Of a stretch of DNA of 64,000 nucleotides, positions 25,297-33,128 are shown in pieces. The notes under the pieces are model-generated. The model was given only the letters and a program-made list of their open reading frames with translations, did not search any database and was not told the origin of the DNA. This DNA is from VAZQ01 sp963835165. Lineage in GTDB: Bacteria; Pseudomonadota; Alphaproteobacteria; Rhizobiales; Xanthobacteraceae. The DNA lies in the NCBI GenBank assembly GCA_963835165.1, contig CAWIGD010000018.1:268484-332483 (forward strand), in the 5' to 3' direction. How positions within the stretch are numbered: the first letter of the stretch is position 1; every line of letters starts with the position of its first letter. The translations under genes and the position numbers were made by a program.

Positions 25297-26320
25297 CGCG
25301 CGTATCGTAATGGGTGTCCTTGCCGAGGCTCGGCAGGCCGCGGCCGACCCAGTCCGCGGTCCAATCGACCAGCGTCAGGAGCGGAACGCTCGGATAGCCG
25401 AACAGCCGCGTCGCCTCGGCGGTATTGACCAGCCAGCCCTCGGCCGCTTCGACCCCGGTGAAAACCGGCGGCTTGCCCAGGCGTTGGCCGAACGATTCCG
25501 CCAGCCAGCGCACGCTCACGGTCTCCGGGCCGCTGACATTGAGCGGGCTCGACGGCACGGTGCAATGACCCAGCGCGCGCAGCACCATGGCATTGGCATC
25601 CCCTTGCCAGATCACGTTGACGTGGCCCGCGGTGAGATTGATCGGCTCGCCGGCGAGCACGCGCGTGGCGACATCGTGCAGCACGCCGTAGCGCATGTCG
25701 ATCGCATAGTTGAGGCGGATGATGCGTCCCGGCGTTCCACGCGTGCGCGAGAAATATCGGAACATGCCCTCGCGCGCGACGCAGGAATTGGCATAGGCGC
25801 CGGGCGGCGGCGTCGCCGGGGTCGCCTCGGTGGCGCCGCCATGATGCACGTTGACATAGGGGTACACGCAGCCGGTCGAATAGGCGACGATGCGCGAGCC
25901 CGCGAAGGCCTCGGCGACGAGCGCCGGCACGTGCGCGTTCATTGCCCAGGTCAGGTCCTCGTGGCCGGCGGAGCCGAACTTGCGTCCGGCCATGAACACC
26001 ACGTTGGCGAGTTTCGGCAGCGCGTCGATCTGCTTGCGGTCGAGCAGGTCGGCCTCGATGCATTCGATGCCGCATCGCGCGAGCTTTTCCCGCAGGCCCT
26101 TTTCGCTGAAACGGGCAACGCCCACGACCCGCTTGCCCGGCGCCGCGCGCTTGGCGAGTTGCGCCAGCGACGGCCCGATCTTTCCGCCCACGCCGAGGAC
26201 GATGATGTCGCCCGGAAGGTCTTGCAGCGCGGTGCTCAAGGCCGCCGACGGCGTGGCCATCACCTGCTCCAGGTGCTCCACGTCGCGGAAGCGATCGGGC
26301 AGCGCGGGGGGGTCGATCAT
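25283..26320 (-). CDS. NAD-dependent epimerase/dehydratase-family protein
   Basis: 345 residues. An extended SDR: IIVLGVGGKIGPSLAQLA is the nucleotide loop (GxGGKxGxSLA, a variant of GxxGxxG), VAYSTGCVYPYVNVHHGGA holds the catalytic Ser/Thr, and YANSCVAREGMF stands where YxxxK is expected, with the Lys apparently replaced by Arg (A-R-E). This could weaken or change activity. It is the first of a two-gene transcript with the GNAT gene. Operator 3 lies 46 bases upstream of the ATG. Substrate unknown; a sugar or acid ester is plausible in this regulon. Confidence 0.82.
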   Translation of the reverse strand: MIDPPALPDRFRDVEHLEQVMATPSAALSTALQDLPGDIIVLGVGGKIGPSLAQLAKRAAPGKRVVGVARFSEKGLREKLARCGIECIEADLLDRKQIDALPKLANVVFMAGRKFGSAGHEDLTWAMNAHVPALVAEAFAGSRIVAYSTGCVYPYVNVHHGGATEATPATPPPGAYANSCVAREGMFRYFSRTRGTPGRIIRLNYAIDMRYGVLHDVATRVLAGEPINLTAGHVNVIWQGDANAMVLRALGHCTVPSSPLNVSGPETVSVRWLAESFGQRLGKPPVFTGVEAAEGWLVNTAEATRLFGYPSVPLLTLVDWTADWVGRGLPSLGKDTHYDTRDGNF

Positions 26321-26365
26321 TCGCGGTCTTGTCCTCGAGCGGTCACCGGGTCGCTCGCGCGATAA

Positions 26366-26381
26366 GTAACCAGTTGGATAC
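26366..26381. promoter_or_regulatory. Candidate TetR operator 3
   Basis: GTAACCAGTTGGATAC, a 6+4+6 palindrome with one mismatch. It lies between the divergent epimerase and aldehyde dehydrogenase genes. Its last base is the first base of the CTAG end of a palindromic element, which may have altered the right half-site. Confidence 0.6.
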
Positions 26382-26438
26382 TAGCGTAGCGCATTTGACG
26401 TTCCTATCAGTATTGGCCGCGAGTCCTTCATAGGAACG
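26381..26438 (+). repeat. CTAG-ended palindromic element B, copy 1 (right end lost)
   Basis: From CTAGCGTAGCGCATTTGACG through TTCATAGGAACG. A 50-base stretch (26389-26438) is identical to 54071-54120, but the right arm GTCAAATGC seen in the other copy is missing here, so this copy is truncated. Confidence 0.75.
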
Positions 26439-26689
26439 CGGTGACGAGCCAAGCCTCGCCCGCCCGGGCAAGGGCCTCGCTCCACATCAGCGACCTTTCG
26501 CCACAGAATTGCTCAAGCCTAAGCCCCGGCGCCAGGCACGCGATAATCTTGCCCACCCATGACCGCCTGTATACGATCATCGGCCCGCTCAAACGCGGCA
26601 CGATCCATATTTGCCTTCGGCGGCGGACGATTGCGGATCCCAGACACCGGCGCGAAGCCGAAATTCAGCTGCCGGGAGGACATGCGGGG
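26439..26689. other. Leader region ahead of aldehyde dehydrogenase
   Basis: The dehydrogenase frame is open upstream across this stretch, but the extra residues are not family-like. GGGAGGA (about 26674-26680) provides a good ribosome site for ATG 26690. No other structure is evident. Confidence 0.4.
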
Positions 26690-28162
26690 ATGAACGCGCC
26701 GATACCGAGAATCCTCATCGAATCGATGTGGCGCGGACGGCTGTTCGGCGCGCAATGGCGGCCCGCGATCGGCGGTTCGCTCGACGTGCTGGAACCCGCG
26801 ACCGGCGCTGTCATCACCCGCGTCGGCAATGCCACCGCCGAGGACGTGCGCCAGGCCGCCGCCGAAGCGCGCGCCGCGCAGCCGGGTTGGGCCGCCACGC
26901 CTTACGACCAGCGCGCCGCGATCCTGCGCAAGGTCGCCGCGCTGATGGAGGAGAACCAGTCCGAGCTCGTCTACTGGATCGTGCGCGAGACCGGGGGAAT
27001 CGAGGCCAAGGCGGCCTTCGAGGTGCAGATGGTGACCAGCATCCTGCACCGCTCGGCCGCGATGTGCACGGAGCCCCAGGGATTGGTGCTGCCGAGCGAC
27101 GGCGGCCGAATATCGCTGGCCCGGCGTGTGCCGCGCGGCGTGATCGGCATCATCTCGCCATTCAATTTCCCGCTCATTCTGTCGAGCCGCGCGGTCGCGC
27201 CCGCGCTCGCCACCGGCAATGCCGTCGTGCTCAAGCCGGATCCGCGTACCGCGCTCACCGGCGGCTTCATCATCGCGCGGCTGTTCGAGGAAGCGGGCCT
27301 GCCCAAGGGCGTGCTGCAGGTCCTGCCCGGCGGCGCCGAGGCCGGCGAGGCGATCTGCGTCGATCCCGACATCGCGATGATCTCCTTTACCGGATCGAGC
27401 GCGGTCGGCCGCCGCATCGGCGAGCTTGCGGGCAAGCATCTCAAGAGAGTGCAGCTCGAGCTCGGCGGCAAGAACGCCGTGATCGTGCTCGACGATGCCG
27501 ATCTCGACGCGGTCGCGTCAGCCATCGCGTTCGGCGCCTGGTTCCACCAGGGGCAGATCTGCATGACCACCGGTCTCGTCATTGCGCACGAGAAGATTGT
27601 CGATGCGCTGACCGAGAAGCTCGTGGCCAAGGCGAAGCATCTTCCCGTCGGCGATCCGACCTCGGGACAGGTGGCGCTCGGGCCGGTGATCAGCCGCGCC
27701 CAGGTCGATCGCATCCACGGGATCGTCAAGGACACGGTGGCGGCCGGGGCGAAGCTCAGCGCCGGCGGCACCTTCGACGGTCCGTTCTACCGGCCGACCG
27801 TCCTTTCCGGCGTGAAGCCCGGCATGCGCGCTTTCGACGAGGAGGTGTTCGGCCCGGTCGCCGCGATCACGCCTTTCGCCAGCGAGGACGAGGCGGTCGC
27901 GCTCGCCAACAGCAACGAATATGGCCTCTCCGCCGGGGTGTTCTCGCAGTCGGTCGGCCGCGCACTGGCGCTCGGCAACCGGCTCCGCACGGGCATCCTG
28001 CATATCAACGATCAGACCGTCGCCGACGAGCCGCACATTCCGTTCGGCGGCACCGGTGCGTCGGGAAACGGCACGCGCATCGGCGGTCCGGCGAACTGGG
28101 AGGAATTCACGAACTGGCAATGGGTGACAATCAAGGACAAGCCGAATCCCTATCCATTCTGA
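26690..28162 (+). CDS. Aldehyde dehydrogenase (benzaldehyde/vanillin dehydrogenase-like)
   Basis: 490 residues, the standard ALDH length. Visible: the oxyanion Asn in ISPFNFPLILS, Lys in VVLKPDPRTALTGG, Gly motif FTGSSAVGRRIG, general-base Glu in LELGGKNAVIVLDDADLD, and nucleophile Cys in WFHQGQICMTTG. It oxidises an aldehyde to the acid with NAD(P). The sequence style (LVLPSDGG, SPFNFPL, HINDQTVADEPHIPFGG) resembles benzaldehyde/vanillin-type enzymes. It starts the long plus-strand run that continues with the Liv importer and ring-cleavage genes, consistent with aromatic aldehyde oxidation. Confidence 0.9.
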   Translation: MNAPIPRILIESMWRGRLFGAQWRPAIGGSLDVLEPATGAVITRVGNATAEDVRQAAAEARAAQPGWAATPYDQRAAILRKVAALMEENQSELVYWIVRETGGIEAKAAFEVQMVTSILHRSAAMCTEPQGLVLPSDGGRISLARRVPRGVIGIISPFNFPLILSSRAVAPALATGNAVVLKPDPRTALTGGFIIARLFEEAGLPKGVLQVLPGGAEAGEAICVDPDIAMISFTGSSAVGRRIGELAGKHLKRVQLELGGKNAVIVLDDADLDAVASAIAFGAWFHQGQICMTTGLVIAHEKIVDALTEKLVAKAKHLPVGDPTSGQVALGPVISRAQVDRIHGIVKDTVAAGAKLSAGGTFDGPFYRPTVLSGVKPGMRAFDEEVFGPVAAITPFASEDEAVALANSNEYGLSAGVFSQSVGRALALGNRLRTGILHINDQTVADEPHIPFGGTGASGNGTRIGGPANWEEFTNWQWVTIKDKPNPYPF

Positions 28163-28211
28163 TGGGAAGGTCGGCGGATCGGGAAACGAAAATTCTGCGA
28201 GGGAGGAAGAA

Positions 28212-29429
28212 ATGAAGTGGCAATTGGGCCGTCTGGCGTCAGCCGCGGCAATCGGAATCGTTGCGACGGCGTCATTGGCGCTGGCGGCGGATCCGCCGAA
28301 GAGCATCAAGATCGGATACGTCGTTTCGCTCAGCGGCGTGAACGCGCAAGGCGCCGCCGTGACGACGCTGCCCGCCTACAAGCTGTGGGTGGACGACGTC
28401 AACAAGAAGGGCGGCCTCATGATCAAGGAATTCAACAAGCGAATTCCGGTCGAGGTCGTGGAATATGACGACACCAGCAATGCCGAGGCGGCGGTGCGTC
28501 TCACCGAGCGGCTGATGACCCAGGACAAGGTGGATTTCGTGCTGCCGCCCTGGAGCACCGGGTTCAACCTCGCGGTGGCGCCGGTCTATGCCCGCAACGG
28601 CTATCCGCATCTCGCGGTGACGGCCAACTCCAACGACGCGGCCAACCTGGTCAAGCAGATGCCGACGTTGTTCTTCTTCCTCAACGAGCCGCGCAATTTC
28701 GGCGGGGCGCTGGTCGAGGTTCTGGGCAAGCTCAAGGGTGAGAACAAGATCAACAACAAGCTGGTGATGTTCAACGTCGCCGATCAGTTCGGCGCCGAGG
28801 CCTCCTCGGGCGTCACGCCGGTGCTCAAGAACGCCGGCTTCGAGATCGTGGTGAGCAAGAGCTATCCGCTCGGCGCCTCCGATCTGACCAACGAGATCAA
28901 GGAGGCCAAGGCCTCCGGCGCGGATACGTTCATCGCCTACAGCTATCCGCCCGACACCTTCATGCTGACGAACACCGCGATCACGCAGGGCTACAATCCC
29001 AAGGCGTTCTATACCGCGGTGGGCACCGCCTTCGCCGCTTACGGCGCCAACTTCAAGGAAAAGGCGAACGGCGTGCTGGGTCTCGGCGGCTGGGATCCGT
29101 CGCTGCCGGGCGCACAGGAGTACGTCCAGCGTCAGACGGCATTGCTCAATCGCGCCGCCGACGGCTGGGCGGCGCCGGTCACCTATGCGAGCTTGCAGGT
29201 GCTCGAGCAGGCCATCGAAAAGGCCGGCACGCTCGATCGCAAGAAGGTGCTCGACGCGGTCGAGAACGGCGGGCCGTACCAGACCATCGTCGGGCCGGTT
29301 GATCTCAAGACCCACATCCGCGGCAAGCAATGGGGTGTGGGGCAGTGGCAGAACGGCCAGTTCGTCGGAATCGCACCGTCGGATATTCCAGGCGCCAAGC
29401 CGATCATCTTTCCCAAGCCGGCGTGGTGA
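28212..29429 (+). CDS. Branched-chain-amino-acid-type ABC transporter binding protein (LivK-like)
   Basis: 405 residues, signal peptide cleaved near LALAAD. The mature start SIKIGYVVSLSGVNAQGAA is typical of Peripla_BP_6 proteins. GAGGGAGGAAG gives a strong ribosome site. Such proteins in degradation loci often bind aromatic acids rather than amino acids. It begins a complete importer: permeases at 29555 and 30424, ATPases at 31485 and 32254. Confidence 0.92.
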   Translation: MKWQLGRLASAAAIGIVATASLALAADPPKSIKIGYVVSLSGVNAQGAAVTTLPAYKLWVDDVNKKGGLMIKEFNKRIPVEVVEYDDTSNAEAAVRLTERLMTQDKVDFVLPPWSTGFNLAVAPVYARNGYPHLAVTANSNDAANLVKQMPTLFFFLNEPRNFGGALVEVLGKLKGENKINNKLVMFNVADQFGAEASSGVTPVLKNAGFEIVVSKSYPLGASDLTNEIKEAKASGADTFIAYSYPPDTFMLTNTAITQGYNPKAFYTAVGTAFAAYGANFKEKANGVLGLGGWDPSLPGAQEYVQRQTALLNRAADGWAAPVTYASLQVLEQAIEKAGTLDRKKVLDAVENGGPYQTIVGPVDLKTHIRGKQWGVGQWQNGQFVGIAPSDIPGAKPIIFPKPAW

Positions 29430-29439
29430 CCCCAAATCT

Positions 29440-29542
29440 GTCATCGCCCGCGCAAGCGGGCGATCCAGCAACGCCGGCCTGTGCTAGAGAACGCTGAAAC
29501 AAGCGCCGGTGACTGGGTGCCCCGCCTGCGCGGGGCATGACG
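29440..29542. repeat. Pair of GC-rich hairpin repeats
   Basis: GTCATCGCCCGCGCAAGCGGGCGAT at the left and GCCCCGCCTGCGCGGGGCATGACGG at the right, each a short stem-loop with GTCAT/ATGAC ends. It lies inside the Liv operon between binding protein and first permease, where RNA hairpins could adjust relative expression. Confidence 0.65.
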
Positions 29543-29554
29543 GCGAGGGGCGGC

Positions 29555-30424
29555 ATGTCACTGATCGAAGTCGTTCTGGGCGGCGTGATTACCGGCGGTC
29601 TCTACGCGCTGATCGCGATCGGCTTCAATCTGCAATACGGCGTCGCCCGCATCTTCAATCTGGCCTATGGCGAATTCCTGATGGCGGCGGCGTTCGCCGC
29701 CTTCTGGATGTTCACGCTCGCGCATATCGATCCGATCCTCGGGATGGCGCTCTCCGTCCCGGTGACCTTTGCCGCCAATTGGCTGGTCTATCGCGTGCTG
29801 ATGCTGCCGCTGGTGCGGCGCGCGCGCACGCGCGATGACCTCGAGGGTGATACCATCCTTGCCACCTTCGGCCTGTTGTTCGTGCTCAAGGGCGCCGCGC
29901 AGCTCGCGTTCACGCCGGATAACCGCTTCTACAATTATCTCAATACGCCGGTGCAGGTCGTCGGATTCACGTTCGCCGCCAACCGCGTGCTCGCCTTCGG
30001 CATCGCCTGCGCGGTCGGGCTTGCCCTCTGGCTGTTCCTGACCCGCACGCGCATGGGCGCCGCAATGCGCGCGCTTGCGGTCGATCCCACGGGCGCGCGC
30101 CTCGTCGGCATCGACGCGACCGCCATGTCGGCCCTGGCTTTCGCCGGCGGCGGCGCGCTGGTCGCGGTGGCGGGCACCCTCATCAGCACGTTCCTCACCT
30201 TCAATCCCGCCATCGGCGTCGAGTTCACCATGAAAGCGCTCGTGGTGGTGATGATGGGCGGGGTCGGCAACATGGTGGGCAGCCTGGTGGCCGGCGTGCT
30301 GCTGGGCGTGGCGGAATCGCTTTGCTCCTATCTCCTGGATTCCGGTCTGACGCTGGCGGTCGCCTACTTCCTCTTCCTCGTCGTTCTTCTCGTGCGGCCG
30401 CGCGGCCTGTTTGGGACCCCCTGA
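29555..30424 (+). CDS. Branched-chain-type ABC permease (LivH-like)
   Basis: 289 residues from ATG 29555, chosen over ATG 29537 because GAGGGG lies just upstream and the earlier codon falls in a repeat. Features: GLYALIAIGFNLQYGVARIFNLAYGEFLM at the N-terminus, LAVDPTGARLVGIDA coupling loop, and GGVGNMVGSLVAGVLLGVAE near the end. Forms the membrane channel with the LivM-like protein, whose ATG overlaps this stop. Confidence 0.91.
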   Translation: MSLIEVVLGGVITGGLYALIAIGFNLQYGVARIFNLAYGEFLMAAAFAAFWMFTLAHIDPILGMALSVPVTFAANWLVYRVLMLPLVRRARTRDDLEGDTILATFGLLFVLKGAAQLAFTPDNRFYNYLNTPVQVVGFTFAANRVLAFGIACAVGLALWLFLTRTRMGAAMRALAVDPTGARLVGIDATAMSALAFAGGGALVAVAGTLISTFLTFNPAIGVEFTMKALVVVMMGGVGNMVGSLVAGVLLGVAESLCSYLLDSGLTLAVAYFLFLVVLLVRPRGLFGTP

Positions 30425-31485
30425 TGCGGGTTGCGTTCGCCATCGTCGCGCTCGCGCTTGTGGTAGCCGCGCTCGCGGCCGTGCCCTGGTTCGTTTCCGA
30501 CTACGGCCTCGGCTTCATGGTCAATCTGATGTGCTACTTGGTGCTGACCGTGGCCTGGGCCCTGTTCTCCGGAACGACGCGCTACGTCTCGCTCGCCACC
30601 GCGGCGTTCTTCGGCCTCGGCGCCTATACGGTCGCGATGCTGATCAAGGAGATGCCGATCTACGCCACGTTCGGCGTCGCGCTCGTGCTCGGCACGCTGA
30701 TGGCTCTGCTGGTCGGACTGGTGACGCTGCGAATCTCCGGGATGTTCTTCGTCATCTTCGGCTTCGGCCTTTCGGAGCTGATGCGAGAGCTGCTGGTATG
30801 GTGGGAGATCAACAAGACCCACACCATGGGCCGCTACGTGTTCGTGCCGTTCAATACGACGATGATCTACGAGCACCTCCTGGGCCTGGCAGTGCTGGTG
30901 TTCCTGGTCGGCTGGCTGCTGCGGCGCACGCGGCTCGGAGTGGCGCTGCTGGTGATCGGCGATGACGAGACCATGGCGCGCCAGGCCGGCATCAATGTGC
31001 CGCTCGCGAAAGTCGCGATCTTCGTCGTGTCCTCGGTGTTCATGACCGCCGTGGGCGCGGTGATGGCTCCGCGCTTTGGCTATCTCACGCCCAACTTCGC
31101 GTTCAATCCGCTGATCTCCTTCCAGGTCGTGATCATGGCGCTCCTCGGCGGCATGCAGCGGCTGTGGGGACCGGTGCTCGGCGTGGTTCCGCTGGTGCTG
31201 CTGTCGGAGTTTCTGCAGGTGAGGTTTCCATTCTGGTTCAGCGTGTTCCTCGGCCTCGTGTTCATGATCATTGTGTACTTTCTTCCTCGCGGTATCACCG
31301 GCCTGGTGGAGGATGGTTGGCGGGTGTTGCGCCGTCCCATCTCGCTGCCGCGCGGCGTCACCGGTCCGCTGATCGACGTTTGGGGTTCGCTCTCGCGGCC
31401 GATATCGTTGCCGCGCGGGATCGCGGGGTTCATCGAAGACACCTGGGCGCGGCTCGTTCGTCGCCAACCGACCGGAGGGCGCTGA
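30424..31485 (+). CDS. Branched-chain-type ABC permease (LivM-like) with triplicated C-terminal motif
   Basis: 353 residues, ATG overlapping the LivH stop. The membrane part (about 1-285) has YVSLATAAFFGLGAY, GDDETMARQAGINVPLAK and LGGMQRLWGPVLGVVPLVLL as expected. The usual C-terminal motif (LPRGI-x-G-L) occurs three times, at residues 287-307, 308-328 and 329-349, each copy 63 bases long with no indel (31282-31470). The cytoplasmic tail is therefore about 40 residues longer than normal. Copies have diverged but keep LPRG and a central W. Stop overlaps the LivG ATG. Confidence 0.9.
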   Translation: MRVAFAIVALALVVAALAAVPWFVSDYGLGFMVNLMCYLVLTVAWALFSGTTRYVSLATAAFFGLGAYTVAMLIKEMPIYATFGVALVLGTLMALLVGLVTLRISGMFFVIFGFGLSELMRELLVWWEINKTHTMGRYVFVPFNTTMIYEHLLGLAVLVFLVGWLLRRTRLGVALLVIGDDETMARQAGINVPLAKVAIFVVSSVFMTAVGAVMAPRFGYLTPNFAFNPLISFQVVIMALLGGMQRLWGPVLGVVPLVLLSEFLQVRFPFWFSVFLGLVFMIIVYFLPRGITGLVEDGWRVLRRPISLPRGVTGPLIDVWGSLSRPISLPRGIAGFIEDTWARLVRRQPTGGR

Positions 31486-32213
31486 TGGCGGCGCTGCTCG
31501 AAGTCGATGGGTTGACGAAGGCGTTCGGCGGCCTCGTTGCCGTCAGCAACATGTCGCTCTCGGTTTCGCCCGGCGAGGTTCTGGGCCTGATCGGTCCGAA
31601 CGGCTCGGGCAAGACCACGCTGCTCAACCTGATCGCGGGCACCATCCGTTGCGACGCCGGAACGATTCGCATCGGCGGTGAAGACGTCACCCGCCTTCCC
31701 AATCATCTGCGCGTGCGCAAGCGCATCAATCGCACCTTCCAGCTCGTGCGCATGCCGCCGAACCTCCCGGCGATTGTCGGTGTCATGGCGGGCGTGATGT
31801 ATGGCGCCGAGCCAAAGCGGTACAAGGACGCGGAGTACGAGGCCGCCGGCATCCTCGGCGAGCTCAATCTGCTGCTCAAGGCGGGCTACCGGCTCGATCA
31901 GCTCACCTATATCGAGCAGAAGCGGGTCGAGCTCGCGCGTGCGCTGGCCACCCGGCCGCGCGTACTGTTGCTCGACGAATGGCTTTCGGGGCTGAGCCCG
32001 GGCGAACTTGACGGCGGCATGTCCGTGGTCTGGAGCCTCGCGGCCCAAGGCATCGCCGTGATCCTGGTCGAACACGTGATGACGGCGGTACGCGCATTGT
32101 GTTCGCGCGTGGTGGTCATGAACGCGGGCGTCAAGATTGCCGAGGGCCCACCGGGCGAGGTGCTGCGCGATGCCGAAGTCATCCGCGCTTATCTCGGTGA
32201 CGACGATGCTTGA
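31485..32213 (+). CDS. ABC ATPase (LivG-like)
   Basis: 242 residues. Walker A GPNGSGKTTLLN, signature LTYIEQKRVELARAL (the usual LivG LSYGQQRxLEIARAL with unusual IE in place of GQ), Walker B VLLLDEWLSGLSP where the normal DEP reads DEW, and switch His in LVEHVM. These departures are mild and the ATPase glutamate remains. Starts at the stop of LivM and ends in a 16-base tandem repeat that continues to the LivF start. Confidence 0.9.
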   Translation: MAALLEVDGLTKAFGGLVAVSNMSLSVSPGEVLGLIGPNGSGKTTLLNLIAGTIRCDAGTIRIGGEDVTRLPNHLRVRKRINRTFQLVRMPPNLPAIVGVMAGVMYGAEPKRYKDAEYEAAGILGELNLLLKAGYRLDQLTYIEQKRVELARALATRPRVLLLDEWLSGLSPGELDGGMSVVWSLAAQGIAVILVEHVMTAVRALCSRVVVMNAGVKIAEGPPGEVLRDAEVIRAYLGDDDA

Positions 32214-32268
32214 GCTCCCCCATGTTTGAGTTCAGCCATGCGTGAAGTGCGCCATGCTTGACGTTTTT
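32205..32268 (+). repeat. Degenerate 16-base tandem repeat at the LivG/LivF junction
   Basis: Four units, each starting (G/C)ATG: 32205-32220, 32221-32236, 32237-32252 and 32253-32268, consensus CATGCTTGAGNTCNNC. The first unit contains the LivG stop and the fourth the LivF ATG; units 2 and 3 present extra ATG codons. Confidence 0.7.
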
Positions 32269-32955
32269 GGGCTCAGCCACGCCTACGGCCGCCACAAGGC
32301 GCTCGACGAGGTCAACATTCGCCTGCGCGCCGGGGAAGCGGTTGCCATCCTCGGCGCCAACGGCGCCGGCAAGACCACGCTCATCAACGCCATTGCCGGA
32401 CTCCTGCGTCCGGCGAGCGGCTCGATCCGCTTCGAGGGCCATGAACTCGTGGGTCAATCGCCGCATCGCATTGTCGAGATGGGAATTGCCACAGTGCCGG
32501 AGAACCGGCGGCTGTTCGAGCCGATGTCGGTGATGGAGAATCTCACCCTGGGCGCGTATGTCGGGCGTGCGCGTGGAGGCGCGGCCGCGGCCCTCGAGCG
32601 CGTCTTCGATCTTTTTCCCCGCCTCGCCGAACGGCGCCGCCAAGCCGTGCGCACCATGAGCGGAGGCGAGCGGCAGATGGTCGCGATCGGCCGTGCGCTG
32701 ATGACACAGCCCAGGCTCCTTCTGCTCGACGAGCCGTCGCTCGGGCTTTCGCCGCGTCTTTCGGGCGAGCTGTTTGCGGTGCTTGCACGCATCGCCCACG
32801 ACGTGAGCGTGCTGATGGTCGAGCAGAACGCCCGCCGTGCGCTGGCGACGGCGAACCGTGCTTACCTGCTCGCGCTCGGTCGTGTCGTCGGCGAGGGCGA
32901 GGCGAAAATGCTCGCGCGCGATAGCGCGGTGGCGCGGTCCTACCTGGGATTGTGA
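32254..32955 (+). CDS. ABC ATPase (LivF-like)
   Basis: 233 residues from ATG 32254; GTG 32242 is an in-frame alternative. Walker A GANGAGKTTLIN, signature MSGGERQMVAIGRAL, Walker B LLLLDEPSLGLSP, switch region LMVEQNARRAL. Completes the importer with LivG. The following 170 bases hold a palindromic repeat and no clear terminator. Confidence 0.93.
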   Translation: MLDVFGLSHAYGRHKALDEVNIRLRAGEAVAILGANGAGKTTLINAIAGLLRPASGSIRFEGHELVGQSPHRIVEMGIATVPENRRLFEPMSVMENLTLGAYVGRARGGAAAALERVFDLFPRLAERRRQAVRTMSGGERQMVAIGRALMTQPRLLLLDEPSLGLSPRLSGELFAVLARIAHDVSVLMVEQNARRALATANRAYLLALGRVVGEGEAKMLARDSAVARSYLGL

Positions 32956-32962
32956 CGGCCTC

Positions 32963-33046
32963 GTCCCCCGGGCGCAGCGCACTACTCGCGCGTCACAGCG
33001 CACATGCGTTTGTCTGCTATGCGCTCGCACTGCGCTAAATCCGGGA
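32963..33046. repeat. Intergenic palindromic repeat (GTCCCCCGGGCG...ATCCGGGACA)
   Basis: A shorter relative of the repeats at 4181 and 18161, with the same outer arms. Lies between the Liv importer and the first LLM monooxygenase gene. Confidence 0.65.
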
Positions 33047-33128
33047 CATGAAGCCCGCGCGACTGGTAAAAGAGGGCAGGCGACGTACAATCGTCGACAA
33101 GCAAGAAACAAATCGGCGAGGCGAGGCG

